Below are positions 24,340-33,328 of a DNA stretch of 57,107 bases, piece after piece. Below the pieces are notes generated by a model that did no database searches, was not told the DNA's origin, and saw nothing but the letters and a program-made list of their open reading frames with translations. The DNA lies in contig NZ_MASS01000025.1 in NCBI RefSeq assembly GCF_001707885.1, positions 1-57,107 of the forward strand, read 5' to 3'. How positions within the stretch are numbered: the first letter of the stretch is position 1; each line of letters begins with the position of its first letter. Source of the stretch: Desulfosporosinus cupriresistens (GTDB taxonomy: Bacteria > Bacillota > Desulfitobacteriia > Desulfitobacteriales > Desulfitobacteriaceae). The position numbers and the translations under genes are program-made.

Positions 24340-24999
24340 ATTAAGATTAAACTCATAGGTTGTGATTCCACCATGAACGAAGTTCATTCGCTGGGAATCC
24401 CAGAAACTATGGATTGTGAGTTCTTAGATTTTAATTACCATGGCAAACCAGATTTGCTTCATATGCGACTTCAGGAAATTATTAACCAAAGTCAGGATTA
24501 TGATTTGATCATTACGACCTATAGTAGATGTTCAAACGTTGTAGTTGGTTTGCTGTCCCAACGAGTACCTATGCTTTTGCCAAGAACTCACGATTGTATT
24601 TCTCTTCTCCTTGGTTCGAATGAAAGGCAACTTGAATTGCTTAAGAAAAATCCAGGAACCTACTATTTCAGTCGAGGGTGGCTGGACTATGGTCGGACTC
24701 CCTATGCTGAGTATTTAGAATACGTGGAGCGTTTTGGGCAGGAAAAGGCTACTGATCTTATTAAAATGTTATATGGTAGTTACAATAAAGCAGTCTTAAT
24801 CGTTACACTAGGGACGAAAGACATCAAGAAATACAGAGAAAAGGTTCGCAAGATTGCTGACTTTTTCGGATGGGATGTAGGCGAAGAAGAAGGGGATCTT
24901 CATCTTTTAACTACCGTATTAAATGGAAATACTGGGGCAGATACAGTTTATGTTGAACCAGGACAGACGATTACAGTAGAAATGTTGGCAGGAGGTTAA
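24340..24999 (+). CDS. DUF1638 domain protein of corrinoid methyltransferase clusters
   Basis: The product of about 220 residues matches DUF1638: it begins IKIKLIGCDS, then YDLIITTYSRCSNVVVGL, LPRTHDCISLLLGS and YYFSRGWLDYG, and ends with a strand-rich tail. These proteins are common beside methanol and methylamine methyltransferase genes; their role is unknown. No ATG, GTG or TTG lies at the expected family start. A GAGGGG site stands 6 bases ahead of an ATT codon at 24340, exactly where the conserved sequence begins, so I propose ATT as start; TTG 24307 (weak, short spacing) and TTG 24283 are alternatives. It is three bases upstream of the RamA-like gene, so the two are co-translated. Confidence 0.8.
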   Translation: MKIKLIGCDSTMNEVHSLGIPETMDCEFLDFNYHGKPDLLHMRLQEIINQSQDYDLIITTYSRCSNVVVGLLSQRVPMLLPRTHDCISLLLGSNERQLELLKKNPGTYYFSRGWLDYGRTPYAEYLEYVERFGQEKATDLIKMLYGSYNKAVLIVTLGTKDIKKYREKVRKIADFFGWDVGEEEGDLHLLTTVLNGNTGADTVYVEPGQTITVEMLAGG

Positions 25000-25001
25000 T
25001 T

Positions 25002-26837
25002 ATGCAAATAACAATACTCCCAAATAGGGTTATGTCAACTATGGAAAATGAAACTTTAATGGAGGCTCTGATTCGTCATCATCTTCCTGTACAAAATATA
25101 TGTAACGGTAAAGGAACTTGTGGTAAATGCAAAGTTCGAATGACAGGCCATGTCACTCCACCAACTGAACGCGATTTAGAGCATCTCAATGACACAGAAA
25201 TCAAGGCGGGAATCAGACTTGCCTGTGCTGTGAAGCCAGAAGAGGGAATGCTCATTGAACTTAATTTTGTAGAAAGTCAGGACAGGAAAGAAAGTGTCCT
25301 CCTTGGCTTGAAGGCAACTAACTTAAATCCCGGCATTGAAAAAGTGTATGTGAAGTCTAGTTTACCGTCGCTAGCGGATGAGCGGGGAGACTGGGATCGA
25401 TTTGTAGATGAACTAAGCATTGCCACAGGCAAAAGCTACGATAAAGCAAGTCTTTATGTGTTAAGTAAAGTTCCTGCTGTTTTACGCGCGGGCGAATTTG
25501 CCCTAACGGCTACAGTATATGGGGACGAGATTTTGGATGTTGAAGCGGGTGACACAACAAAACGTTTTTATGGTGTTGCAATCGATATCGGCACAACTAG
25601 TGTAGCAGCGGCTTTAGTTGATCTGAATCAGGGAAATATTGTAAAGGTTGTTTCTGCTGAAAATGAACAAACCGCTTATGGCGCAGATGTGATCTCTCGT
25701 ATTACTTATGCCCGAGAGAGCCAAGAGAATGCCTTAACTCTGCGTGCTTCTGTTAGAAGGACAATTAATCATTTGTTGGAAGAACTTGCCGCCCAAACTA
25801 ACGTAAGCAAGAATGAGATCTACAAAATGACGCTCGTTGGCAATACTACCATGCACCATCTCTTCATTGGACTAGAGATATCTCATTTGGCAGTGTCACC
25901 ATTTGTCTCCGTTTGCAATAGACCACTGGAATTCACAGCCGATGAATTGGAGATGGAAATTAATCCGCGAGGAAAAATCTTATTCTTACCAAACATCGGA
26001 AGTTTTGTTGGAGCGGATACTGTAGGGGCAATAATGGGGGCTTCTGCAGTCTTAGAATCAGGCAATCATTTGCTGATCGACTTAGGAACCAACTGTGAGC
26101 TATTTTTAAAAACAAAAGATACAATGATTGCTTGTTCTACGGCAGCTGGGCCAGCATTTGAGGGCGCTGGTATAGCTCATGGAATGAGGGCGAAAATAGG
26201 CGCCATTGAAGGAGTGTCCCTTACAACTGAAGGGCAAGTAATCTGTCAAGTAATTGGAGATCAGGAACCCATTGGGATTTGCGGCTCAGGTCTTATTGAA
26301 GGGATTGATGAGTTAAGGAAAGTTGGGGTTGTTAACAAGCAGGGCAAGATTGTTGATCCGGAAAAGTCTCAAACCCTTTCCCCAGAGCTAGGCAAAAGAA
26401 TTCGCATGGGTGAAAAAGGGCGTGAGTTTGTCTTAACTTATGGAACTGACCAGGGATTTGATGTGACCTTAAGTCAAAAAGACATTGGGGAGTTGCAGTT
26501 AGCTAAAGGGGCAGTATGCGCAGGGATAAAGACATTGGTAGAAATGGCCAAAATCACTATAGCTGACCTGGATTCGGTGACTTTATCGGGGACCTTCGCT
26601 ACCTACCTTAAAGCGATCAATATTTTAAATATTGGTCTTGTACCGAATATTGCCCCAGAGAAAATTAAGACGGTAGGCAATGCTGCTCATGTGGGGGCGC
26701 TTATGGCCCTGATTGATCGGCAAGAGTGTACTAAGGCTGGCGAGTTATATCATAGAATTAGCCATGTCGAACTTGGAGGAAGTCCCAAGTTTTCCAATTA
26801 TTTCATGACCAGCATGTACCTTGAAAGGAACAGTTAA
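25002..26837 (+). CDS. RamA-like corrinoid reactivation protein (ASKHA, 2Fe-2S)
   Basis: This 611-residue protein combines an N-terminal plant-type 2Fe-2S ferredoxin domain (Cys34, 40, 43 and about 75; CNGKGTCGKC) with a DUF4445 ASKHA-fold ATPase. The first phosphate motif is AIDIGTTSVAAALVD; the second is LLIDLGTNCELFLK. ATP-dependent enzymes of this type reduce inactive Co(II) corrinoid back to Co(I) in methyltransferase systems. It follows the DUF1638 gene after two bases and has AGGAGGTTAATT ahead of its ATG. It serves most likely the two corrinoid proteins encoded upstream. The family is known from acetogens (as activators of O-demethylases and Mta systems). Confidence 0.9.
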   Translation: MQITILPNRVMSTMENETLMEALIRHHLPVQNICNGKGTCGKCKVRMTGHVTPPTERDLEHLNDTEIKAGIRLACAVKPEEGMLIELNFVESQDRKESVLLGLKATNLNPGIEKVYVKSSLPSLADERGDWDRFVDELSIATGKSYDKASLYVLSKVPAVLRAGEFALTATVYGDEILDVEAGDTTKRFYGVAIDIGTTSVAAALVDLNQGNIVKVVSAENEQTAYGADVISRITYARESQENALTLRASVRRTINHLLEELAAQTNVSKNEIYKMTLVGNTTMHHLFIGLEISHLAVSPFVSVCNRPLEFTADELEMEINPRGKILFLPNIGSFVGADTVGAIMGASAVLESGNHLLIDLGTNCELFLKTKDTMIACSTAAGPAFEGAGIAHGMRAKIGAIEGVSLTTEGQVICQVIGDQEPIGICGSGLIEGIDELRKVGVVNKQGKIVDPEKSQTLSPELGKRIRMGEKGREFVLTYGTDQGFDVTLSQKDIGELQLAKGAVCAGIKTLVEMAKITIADLDSVTLSGTFATYLKAINILNIGLVPNIAPEKIKTVGNAAHVGALMALIDRQECTKAGELYHRISHVELGGSPKFSNYFMTSMYLERNS

Positions 26838-26971
26838 ATTTTTTTTAACAATGAAAACTAAAAATTTGAAAATTTCTATAAATTATGCTTAAGAAGAGTT
26901 ATAATGGTACAAAGAGAGAGTTTTGTCCAGATGTCCAGAAGTAATAGACGAAAAAGGAGAGGAACTGAGAA

Positions 26972-28540
26972 ATGGAAAACAAGTTCAAAGAGTCAATACT
27001 TGACAAGAACGTGCTATCCGTGACGTGGGAGCTCGTGCCTGGGAGGGGCGCAAATGAAAAGGCACAGCAAAGTGCTATCGCTTCTTCAGAACAAGCTGCA
27101 AAAGGTGGCAGGGTCCATGCACTAACCATCACTGATAATCCTGGAGGTAATCCGGCGATGCTCGCAGATTATCTGGGTGTGGAAATTCTTGGTATGGGTA
27201 TTGAGCCGTTAGTACATTTTACCTGTAAAGATAAGAATCGTAACCAAATGGAAAGTCAATTATATGCTCTAGACCGTGCAAAAGTTCGTAACCTCTTAGT
27301 TATGACAGGAGACTATACGTATACGGGATTTGAAGGACGCCCTAAACCAGTCTTTGACCTAGATCCCTGCAATGCCCTAAAATTAATTAGTGAAATGAAT
27401 AAGGGATTAGAAATTCCCGGCATGAAGGGACCAACTTATCACGCGCCTAGTGACTTTTTCGCAGGAGCAGCCTTTTCTCCATTCAAGGCCACAGAGGCTG
27501 AACTAATGGTTCAATACTACAAGTTGAAGAAGAAAATTGAAGGCGGCGCTAAATTCATCGTTTGTCAGCTCGGTTACGATGCTCGGAAGTTCCATGAGGT
27601 AATACAGTTCTTGAAGGTTAATAAATTAGATATTCCAGTCGTGGGAAATATTTATGTTCTCCCATATGGGGCAGCAAATGTCATGAATCAAAATAAGTTG
27701 CCTGGCTGCGTTGTCACTGACAAACTTTTGGCAGAACTCAACACCGAAAAAACTGCTGCTGATAAAGGCGTTGGTACGCGTATGTTAAGGGCAGCGAAAT
27801 TGTATGCCATCCTAAAAGGCATTGGCTGTGCCGGGGTTCATATCGGAGGGCACAACCTTAAATACGAACAAGTGGAATACATCATCGACGAGGGAGAAAA
27901 GCTATACCCGAAATGGCAAGAGCTGGTTAAGGAATTTGATTATCCTCAACCCAACGGATTCTATTACTTTGAAAAAGATGAAAAAACAGGTCTTAATACT
28001 GATCGTCCCACAAATCGTGCAAAACTCCCGTTAGATGCTCCTGCTGGTGCGGGCTATTCGTTTATGCGGAAAATGCACGCTCTCATGTTCACACCCAACA
28101 AGAAACTATTCGGCATGATGCGCGGGATCTATATTTCGGCTGAGGGTAAGAAACGCATGAAGAAACTGCATTTCTTCGAGCATATGGCTAAAGTTGCAAT
28201 GCTTGATTGTAAGGATTGTGGAGACTGTGCTATGCTGGATCTAGCCTATCTCTGCCCTATGTCTCAATGCCCTAAAAATCAACGCAATGGAGCTTGTGGG
28301 GGAAGCTTTAATGGTTGGTGTGAGATATATCCCAATGAGAAGAAATGTTTCTGGGTCAGAGTCTATGCTAGACTCAAGAAGTATGGTGAAGAAAGATCCT
28401 TAGATGTGCCTATGGTGCCACCACCTAATTGGGATTTTTATCAGACATCCTCTTGGGCTAATTTCTACTTAGGAAAAGACCATTCGGCGCCTATCTTGGG
28501 TATTAAGCGTCCACCGAGTAAGGTTCCGGTGAGTAAATAG
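26972..28540 (+). CDS. metF: Methylenetetrahydrofolate reductase with fused Cys-rich C-terminal domain
   Basis: The N-terminal 300 or so residues are a MetF-type TIM barrel: VTWELVPGRG with the Glu near the start, ITDNPGGNP, VMTGDYTYTG and FIVCQLGYDARKF. The C-terminal part from about residue 400 holds CKDCGDCAMLDLAYLCP and CPKNQRNGACGG, the MTHFR C-terminal Cys-rich domain that acetogens usually carry on a separate MetV subunit. The enzyme interconverts methylene- and methyl-tetrahydrofolate, using FAD and here probably an Fe-S or zinc site. It connects the methyl pool from the corrinoid enzymes to the oxidative or reductive branch of the Wood-Ljungdahl pathway. The ATG follows AGGAGAGG. At 522 residues it is far longer than plain MetF. 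Confidence 0.88.
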   Translation: MENKFKESILDKNVLSVTWELVPGRGANEKAQQSAIASSEQAAKGGRVHALTITDNPGGNPAMLADYLGVEILGMGIEPLVHFTCKDKNRNQMESQLYALDRAKVRNLLVMTGDYTYTGFEGRPKPVFDLDPCNALKLISEMNKGLEIPGMKGPTYHAPSDFFAGAAFSPFKATEAELMVQYYKLKKKIEGGAKFIVCQLGYDARKFHEVIQFLKVNKLDIPVVGNIYVLPYGAANVMNQNKLPGCVVTDKLLAELNTEKTAADKGVGTRMLRAAKLYAILKGIGCAGVHIGGHNLKYEQVEYIIDEGEKLYPKWQELVKEFDYPQPNGFYYFEKDEKTGLNTDRPTNRAKLPLDAPAGAGYSFMRKMHALMFTPNKKLFGMMRGIYISAEGKKRMKKLHFFEHMAKVAMLDCKDCGDCAMLDLAYLCPMSQCPKNQRNGACGGSFNGWCEIYPNEKKCFWVRVYARLKKYGEERSLDVPMVPPPNWDFYQTSSWANFYLGKDHSAPILGIKRPPSKVPVSK

Positions 28541-28644
28541 TAATTTGTAATTCAGGCCAGCTTGTAACTTTCATACACGCTATAATTATCTATTTGTATT
28601 GTCACAAGAACTCAAATTTATTTTAAATTTTGGAGGGCATTAAG

Positions 28645-28962
28645 ATGGCAACAGGGGTTATACACAGTGGTGTCTGCGGTTTCACCATTAACGTCAAAGC
28701 TGTTTGCGAAGATCGCCATAAGGTGAAATTGGAGATAACAAGCGATTGTCCCAATTACCAAAAAATTGCTCAAGAACTAACAGAAATTGATGCCTTCAAA
28801 GAAATCTTTCAAAAACTTCATATGGGGACAGTCTATCAAACGTTTGCAAAATATAGTCCGCATCCAAGTTGTCCTGGAGTATCGGGAATTATGAAAACTG
28901 TCGAAGTGGCAGCAGGTTTGGCATTGCCACAAAATGCCAGCATTCAGATAACGAAGGAATAA
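28645..28962 (+). CDS. Small conserved protein next to methyltransferase genes (DUF6951-like)
   Basis: The 105-residue protein begins MATGVIHSGVCGF and continues with KLEITSDCPNYQKIA, KYSPHPSCPGVSGIMKTVEVAAG. Conserved Cys are at about 11, 33 and 77. I recall this pattern as DUF6951, small proteins found in acetogen-type C1 gene sets; the name is from memory and the function is unknown. The ATG at 28645 follows TTGGAGGGC; a TTG at 28630 precedes the site and is rejected. It forms the end of the metF unit and is closed by a strong terminator. Confidence 0.7.
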   Translation: MATGVIHSGVCGFTINVKAVCEDRHKVKLEITSDCPNYQKIAQELTEIDAFKEIFQKLHMGTVYQTFAKYSPHPSCPGVSGIMKTVEVAAGLALPQNASIQITKE

Positions 28963-28980
28963 CGTTAAAGATAATTATGA

Positions 28981-29029
28981 AAGAGACCCATTAACGATTT
29001 GGTAGGAACGTTACTGGGTCTCTTTTTAG
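28981..29029 (+). terminator. Terminator closing the C1 island
   Basis: AAAGAGACCCA pairs with TGGGTCTCTTTTT. Confidence 0.8.
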
Positions 29030-29052
29030 AATGTGCTCAGTTTAAGAACGTA

Positions 29053-29087
29053 AAATAGAGTAGATAGTAGTTAACTATCTACTCTAT
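29053..29087 (-). terminator. Terminator of the glutamine synthetase gene
   Basis: AATAGAGTAGATAGT pairs perfectly over 15 bases with ACTATCTACTCTATT around a five-base loop; on the minus strand it is followed by TTTAC. Confidence 0.7.
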
Positions 29088-29131
29088 TGAATTTGTTCAG
29101 ATTCCAAATCTACAACTGCATATGCTCGCTA

Positions 29132-31222
29132 TTAAAGCATAAATAACATTTGAGCATACGTGGGAAGCGGCCAAATCTCAGCGTCAATCATGGTTTCAAG
29201 TTGATCTCCATCGACTCGGAGGTCTTGCATTGCTGTGAATACGACATCACGATAGCAAACGGCTTGCTTATAAGCATCTGTTATGGCGGTCGCTTCTTGA
29301 ACACCTTTTTCAAGAGTGGCTAATTTTGCTTTGAAAGAAACAAGGATTGCGCAAACATCTTTTAGAAGTTCTTCTTGAGCAGAGACATCAACTGCATCGG
29401 ATGCAGATTTAATCGCATTGATCGATGTCGCCAGTTGTGTAGAATACTTGACTGCTGCGGGCATAATCATATTTTTAGCCATATTGATCATGGTTAGAGC
29501 CTCAATATTAATTTGTTTGGTATACTGCTCTAAATTGATTTCATAACGGGATTCTACCTCGGTACGGTTTAATACTTTATGCTTTTCATATAAGTCTACA
29601 GTAGCCTCACGAGTTAGAACTAGAGTGGCATCAACAGTTGAGTTTATATTGGGGAGTCCGCGTTTTGCAGCTTCTTCAACCCACTCTTGTGAATAACCGT
29701 TGCCGTCAAAGAGGATTCGTTTGTGGTTTGTGGCGGTTTCTTTAAGGAGCTCTTGAAGGGCTTTATCAAAGTCTGGCGCTTGTTCCAGGCGATCAGCGAA
29801 TTGTGAAAGTATTTCAGCTACAATTAGATTAAGCACTACGTTAGGGCCAGCAATAGATTGCGAGGAAGCAACCATCCGAAATTCAAATTTGTTCCCAGTA
29901 AATGCGAAAGGAGAAGTGCGATTGCGATCGGTCGAATCTTTTTGGAATGCTGGCAAGGTTTTTACGCCACTGGCCAATTTCTCTCCTTGGAGGGAGCGAT
30001 TAATTGTTCCATTTTGTAATTGTTCAATAATATCGGAGAGCTGATCTCCGAGGAATATGGAAATAATAGCTGGTGGTGCTTCGTTTGCACCGAGACGGTG
30101 GTCATTACCAGGGTTTGCTGCTGAAAGTCGGAGTAACTCCGCATAATCATCAACTGCTTTGATTACAGCACAAATCATCGTCAGGAATTGGAAATTCTCG
30201 TGAGGGGTTTGGCCGGGTTCGAGGAGGTTGTGACCATCATCTGTGGACATAGACCAGTTGTTGTGTTTACCGGAACCATTGATTCCAGCATAAGGTTTTT
30301 CATGAAGCAAGCAGACCATGTCATGTTTAAGGGCCACTTTTTTCAGGCTGTCCATGACAAGTTGGTTGTGGTCGGTGGCGATATTCGTGGTTCCAAATAT
30401 TGGTGCGAGTTCAAATTGAGCGGGAGCCACCTCATTATGTTGGGTTTTGGCAAGAACACCTAGTTTCCACAATTCAACGTTTAGTTCATGCATAAAAGCG
30501 GCTATGCGTGTCTTAAGACTTCCGAAGTAATGGTCTTCTAACTCTTGGCCCTTGGGAGCCATAGCCCCAAATAAAGTGCGGCCAGTTAACATGAGGTCCA
30601 TCCGTTTTTCGAAGAACTTTTTGTCCACGAGGAAATACTCTTGCTCTGGTCCAACGGTACTAATGACTCGCTTGGTTGTTGTATTGCCAAAGAGTTTTAA
30701 TATGCGCATAGCTTGAATAGAGAGAGCCTCCATGGAGCGTAAGAGAGGAGTTTTTCTGTCGAGGGCTTCTCCAGTGTAAGAACAGAAGGCGGTGGGTATG
30801 CATAAGGTTAAGGTGCCACCATCTTCTTTAAGGAAAGCTGGGGAAGTGCAGTCCCAAGCTGTATAGCCTCTTGCTTCAAACGTGGCGCGAATTCCGCCAC
30901 TGGGGAAAGAGGATGCATCGGGCTCGCCTTGAATCAGTTCCTTGCCGGAAAATTCCATATTGACGAGGCCGTGATTTGCAGGGGAGATAAAGGAGTCATG
31001 TTTCTCAGCCGTGATTCCAGTTAAGGGTTGGAACCAGTGAGTAAAATGCGTTGCCCCTTTTTCTATTGCCCAATCCTTCATGGCATTGGCAACGATTTCA
31101 GCGACAGCGGGATCAAGCGGAAGTCTACCTTCGATCGTTTTACGCAGGGATTTGTATGTTGCTTTCGGTAAACGCTCTCTCATTACAGCGTCATTAAAGA
31201 CATTTTCTCCAAAAATTTTCAT
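29132..31222 (-). CDS. glnN: Type III glutamine synthetase
   Basis: The 696-residue protein is a GSIII-type enzyme (ATP-dependent synthesis of glutamine from glutamate and ammonia; dodecamer in the cytosol). Diagnostic GSIII features are FGENVFND near the start, the long N-terminal domain with [28 protein letters not shown], the active-site regions [14 protein letters not shown] and [14 protein letters not shown], and a long helical C-terminal domain. The length (about 700) is that of GSIII, not of GSI (about 450). ATG 31222 is preceded by AAAGGGGT; an upstream TTG (31243) is not needed. It is a single gene convergent with the C1 island. A possible promoter lies at 31347-31375. Confidence 0.95.
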   Translation of the reverse strand: MKIFGENVFNDAVMRERLPKATYKSLRKTIEGRLPLDPAVAEIVANAMKDWAIEKGATHFTHWFQPLTGITAEKHDSFISPANHGLVNMEFSGKELIQGEPDASSFPSGGIRATFEARGYTAWDCTSPAFLKEDGGTLTLCIPTAFCSYTGEALDRKTPLLRSMEALSIQAMRILKLFGNTTTKRVISTVGPEQEYFLVDKKFFEKRMDLMLTGRTLFGAMAPKGQELEDHYFGSLKTRIAAFMHELNVELWKLGVLAKTQHNEVAPAQFELAPIFGTTNIATDHNQLVMDSLKKVALKHDMVCLLHEKPYAGINGSGKHNNWSMSTDDGHNLLEPGQTPHENFQFLTMICAVIKAVDDYAELLRLSAANPGNDHRLGANEAPPAIISIFLGDQLSDIIEQLQNGTINRSLQGEKLASGVKTLPAFQKDSTDRNRTSPFAFTGNKFEFRMVASSQSIAGPNVVLNLIVAEILSQFADRLEQAPDFDKALQELLKETATNHKRILFDGNGYSQEWVEEAAKRGLPNINSTVDATLVLTREATVDLYEKHKVLNRTEVESRYEINLEQYTKQINIEALTMINMAKNMIMPAAVKYSTQLATSINAIKSASDAVDVSAQEELLKDVCAILVSFKAKLATLEKGVQEATAITDAYKQAVCYRDVVFTAMQDLRVDGDQLETMIDAEIWPLPTYAQMLFML

Positions 31223-31346
31223 TATGCATTTTACCCCTTTCAAGACTTGGAATATTTTGTAAGCTGTAAAGAAACAAAAAGATCCCCCTCAAAGATTGTT
31301 TTTCAAATCTTTAAGAAGCATCATTGCTCCAACCGAATATACTATA

Positions 31347-31375
31347 AATTTATCACTTTATTAGATAACTGACAA
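31347..31375 (-). promoter_or_regulatory. Candidate glnN promoter
   Basis: On the minus strand TTGTCA is followed after 17 bases by TAAATT. The rest of 31223-31730 has no gene: a 60-codon minus frame at 31423-31605 starts with TTG and has no ribosome binding site. No TnrA/GlnR box was recognised. Confidence 0.35.
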
Positions 31376-31730
31376 GAAAAATTTTCAAAGTATACAGTAT
31401 TTGTGTCTTTATTATAGAAGCCTTAATGAAACTTAGTTAAGATTAAGTCATTTGGTTTCAAATTTGAGGAGAGAGATAACTTTGTCAAAGACCATTGAGC
31501 GCACTCAGGCCCTTTGTCCACTAACGTGTTTGCATTTACTAAGCTGAAGAATTTGCTTAAATATTCTAAGGCATGGTACCATTGTGACTCTATTTTGAAG
31601 TTCAATGCTGAATCGATATGTTGGGTTATAGTAGTGAAGATGGCATTATAATGGTATAGTTATGGGATGAGAATGAATTTTTTCAGCATTGGCAACCCTA
31701 TAATAAAAATAGTGGAAAGAGGATTTTAAC

Positions 31731-32570
31731 ATGATAGAGATCGGGAGAATCCAAAAACTAAAAATTTCAAATTTCACATCTTTTGGTGCCTACTTAGATG
31801 CAGGAACAGGCGTTCGGCACGATAATATCCTACTGCCAATAAAACAATTACCGGAGGATTCTAAAGAGGGAGACGAACTAGAGGTATTTATTTATAGAGA
31901 TTCAGAGGAACGGCTTATCGCCACCCGGAAAAAGCCTTTGGCTCAATTAGGAGAATTAGCTTATCTAAAAGTCTCCGCAAAGACTAAGATTGGTGCCTTT
32001 TTGGATATAGGTTTAGAAAGAGATTTGTTCTTACCATTTCATGAGCAGAAATTCCCGATACAGGTAGGCAAGGACTATTTAGTGAAGGTATACTTAGATA
32101 AGAGTAAGAGATTGAGCGCTACGACAGAAATTTATGAGTACCTAGAGGCAGAATCTCCCTATCAGAAGAACGATAAAGTAGTGGGAACGGTTTACTCTGT
32201 AAATCCAGATATTGGAGCCTTTGTAGCCGTAGATAATAAGTACATGGGACTTATTCCTGTCAGTGAGTTTTTTAGCGATTTGCGAGAGGGCGATCTAGTT
32301 GAGGCCCGGGTTATCAGGGTAAGGGAAGACGGCAAGCTTGACTTATCGCCACGAGAGCTTTCCTATATACAAATGGATAATGACGCATTGAAAATACTCC
32401 AAGGGATAAAGAATCATGGAGGATTTCTTTCGCTAAATGATAAAAGTAGCCCCGTTGAAATCCAAAGTCGCTTACAAATGAGCAAAGCCGCATTTAAAAG
32501 AGCAGTTGGGAAACTCCTCAAGGAAAATAAAGTGCAGCAGACCGACGGAGGCTTAAAGGAAATACTTTAA
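31731..32570 (+). CDS. CvfB-like S1-domain RNA-binding protein
   Basis: The 279-residue protein matches the CvfB/YitL family: several S1-like OB folds (first at about 5-65 with FTSFGAYLD, second about 70-130 with AKTKIGAFLDIGLERDLFLP, third about 145-210 with DIGAFVAVDNKYMGLIP) followed by a winged-helix domain (about 215-279) ending in MSKAAFKRAVGKLLKE. Such proteins bind RNA in the cytosol and influence expression of diverse genes. The ATG follows GGAAAGAGGA. The gene stands alone, with about 500 bases to the glutamine synthetase gene upstream and 220 to the next gene downstream. Confidence 0.9.
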   Translation: MIEIGRIQKLKISNFTSFGAYLDAGTGVRHDNILLPIKQLPEDSKEGDELEVFIYRDSEERLIATRKKPLAQLGELAYLKVSAKTKIGAFLDIGLERDLFLPFHEQKFPIQVGKDYLVKVYLDKSKRLSATTEIYEYLEAESPYQKNDKVVGTVYSVNPDIGAFVAVDNKYMGLIPVSEFFSDLREGDLVEARVIRVREDGKLDLSPRELSYIQMDNDALKILQGIKNHGGFLSLNDKSSPVEIQSRLQMSKAAFKRAVGKLLKENKVQQTDGGLKEIL

Positions 32571-32789
32571 CACCTATGTCACAACCAGAGTAATCCAAAG
32601 ACAATACCGACTAAAGCGACCAGGTACTAGCATAGGCACCGCCTAGTCAGGATTTGGCAACATAACTGTTTATACGTGTAATACGTATAAGCCATAAACT
32701 AGTTCAAACTTCACCAAAAGGGATGAAACATAGAAGATGCTGTAGGTAATTGCTCAGGAGGAACTTATCGTTGAGATGAGGGTATAGAA

Positions 32790-33218
32790 ATGAAAATTAT
32801 TGTGGATGCCGACGCTTGTCCGAGGAATGTTTTGCAAATTTGCCTAACAATGGCACGTGAGCATGCAATATCTGTTTGGACGGTTGCCAGTTTCAATCAC
32901 AACATTGAGTCTGACCATCACGTGGTTGTAGGAAACGCTTCGCAAGAGGCTGATATCAGGGTAATGAATCTGGCTCAAGCAGGTGATGTGGCAGTTACCC
33001 AAGATTGGGGTCTGGCGGCAATGTTGTTGGGAAAAGGTGTTAAGTGTTTAAATCCTGTTGGGAAAGAGTTTAGTACAAATAATATTGAATTTTTATTGGA
33101 GGAACGCGAGCTTAAAGCTAAGTTCCGACGGAGTGGTGGCAGAACTAAAGGACCGAAAAAGAGAGTAGTAGAAAATGATCAGCAGTTTGAAGCTTGTCTG
33201 CGGAAAATACTTACATAG
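32790..33218 (+). CDS. YaiI/YqxD-family (UPF0178, DUF188) protein
   Basis: The 142-residue protein begins [13 protein letters not shown], the signature of the UPF0178 family, and shows [15 protein letters not shown] and [13 protein letters not shown], the basic C-terminal stretch. The fold is PIN-like with conserved Asp residues (positions about 4, 6, and in TQDW), so nuclease activity has been proposed for the family, but the function is not settled. The ATG at 32790 is preceded by GATGAGGG. It stands about 110 bases upstream of htpG and no terminator was seen between. Confidence 0.88.
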   Translation: MKIIVDADACPRNVLQICLTMAREHAISVWTVASFNHNIESDHHVVVGNASQEADIRVMNLAQAGDVAVTQDWGLAAMLLGKGVKCLNPVGKEFSTNNIEFLLEERELKAKFRRSGGRTKGPKKRVVENDQQFEACLRKILT

Positions 33219-33328
33219 TTCTAGTGCAAAAGATTTTGACTTTTGGACAAAGTTGATTAAACTAAGGGGTGTAGGGTTCTTCGGGACGGCATCCAACACT
33301 TACATTGAAAAAATAACGGAGGTAAATA

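Noticed and set aside
31423..31605. A 60-codon minus-strand frame upstream of cvfB
   Set aside because: Starts with TTG without a binding site and has no family resemblance that I can defend.
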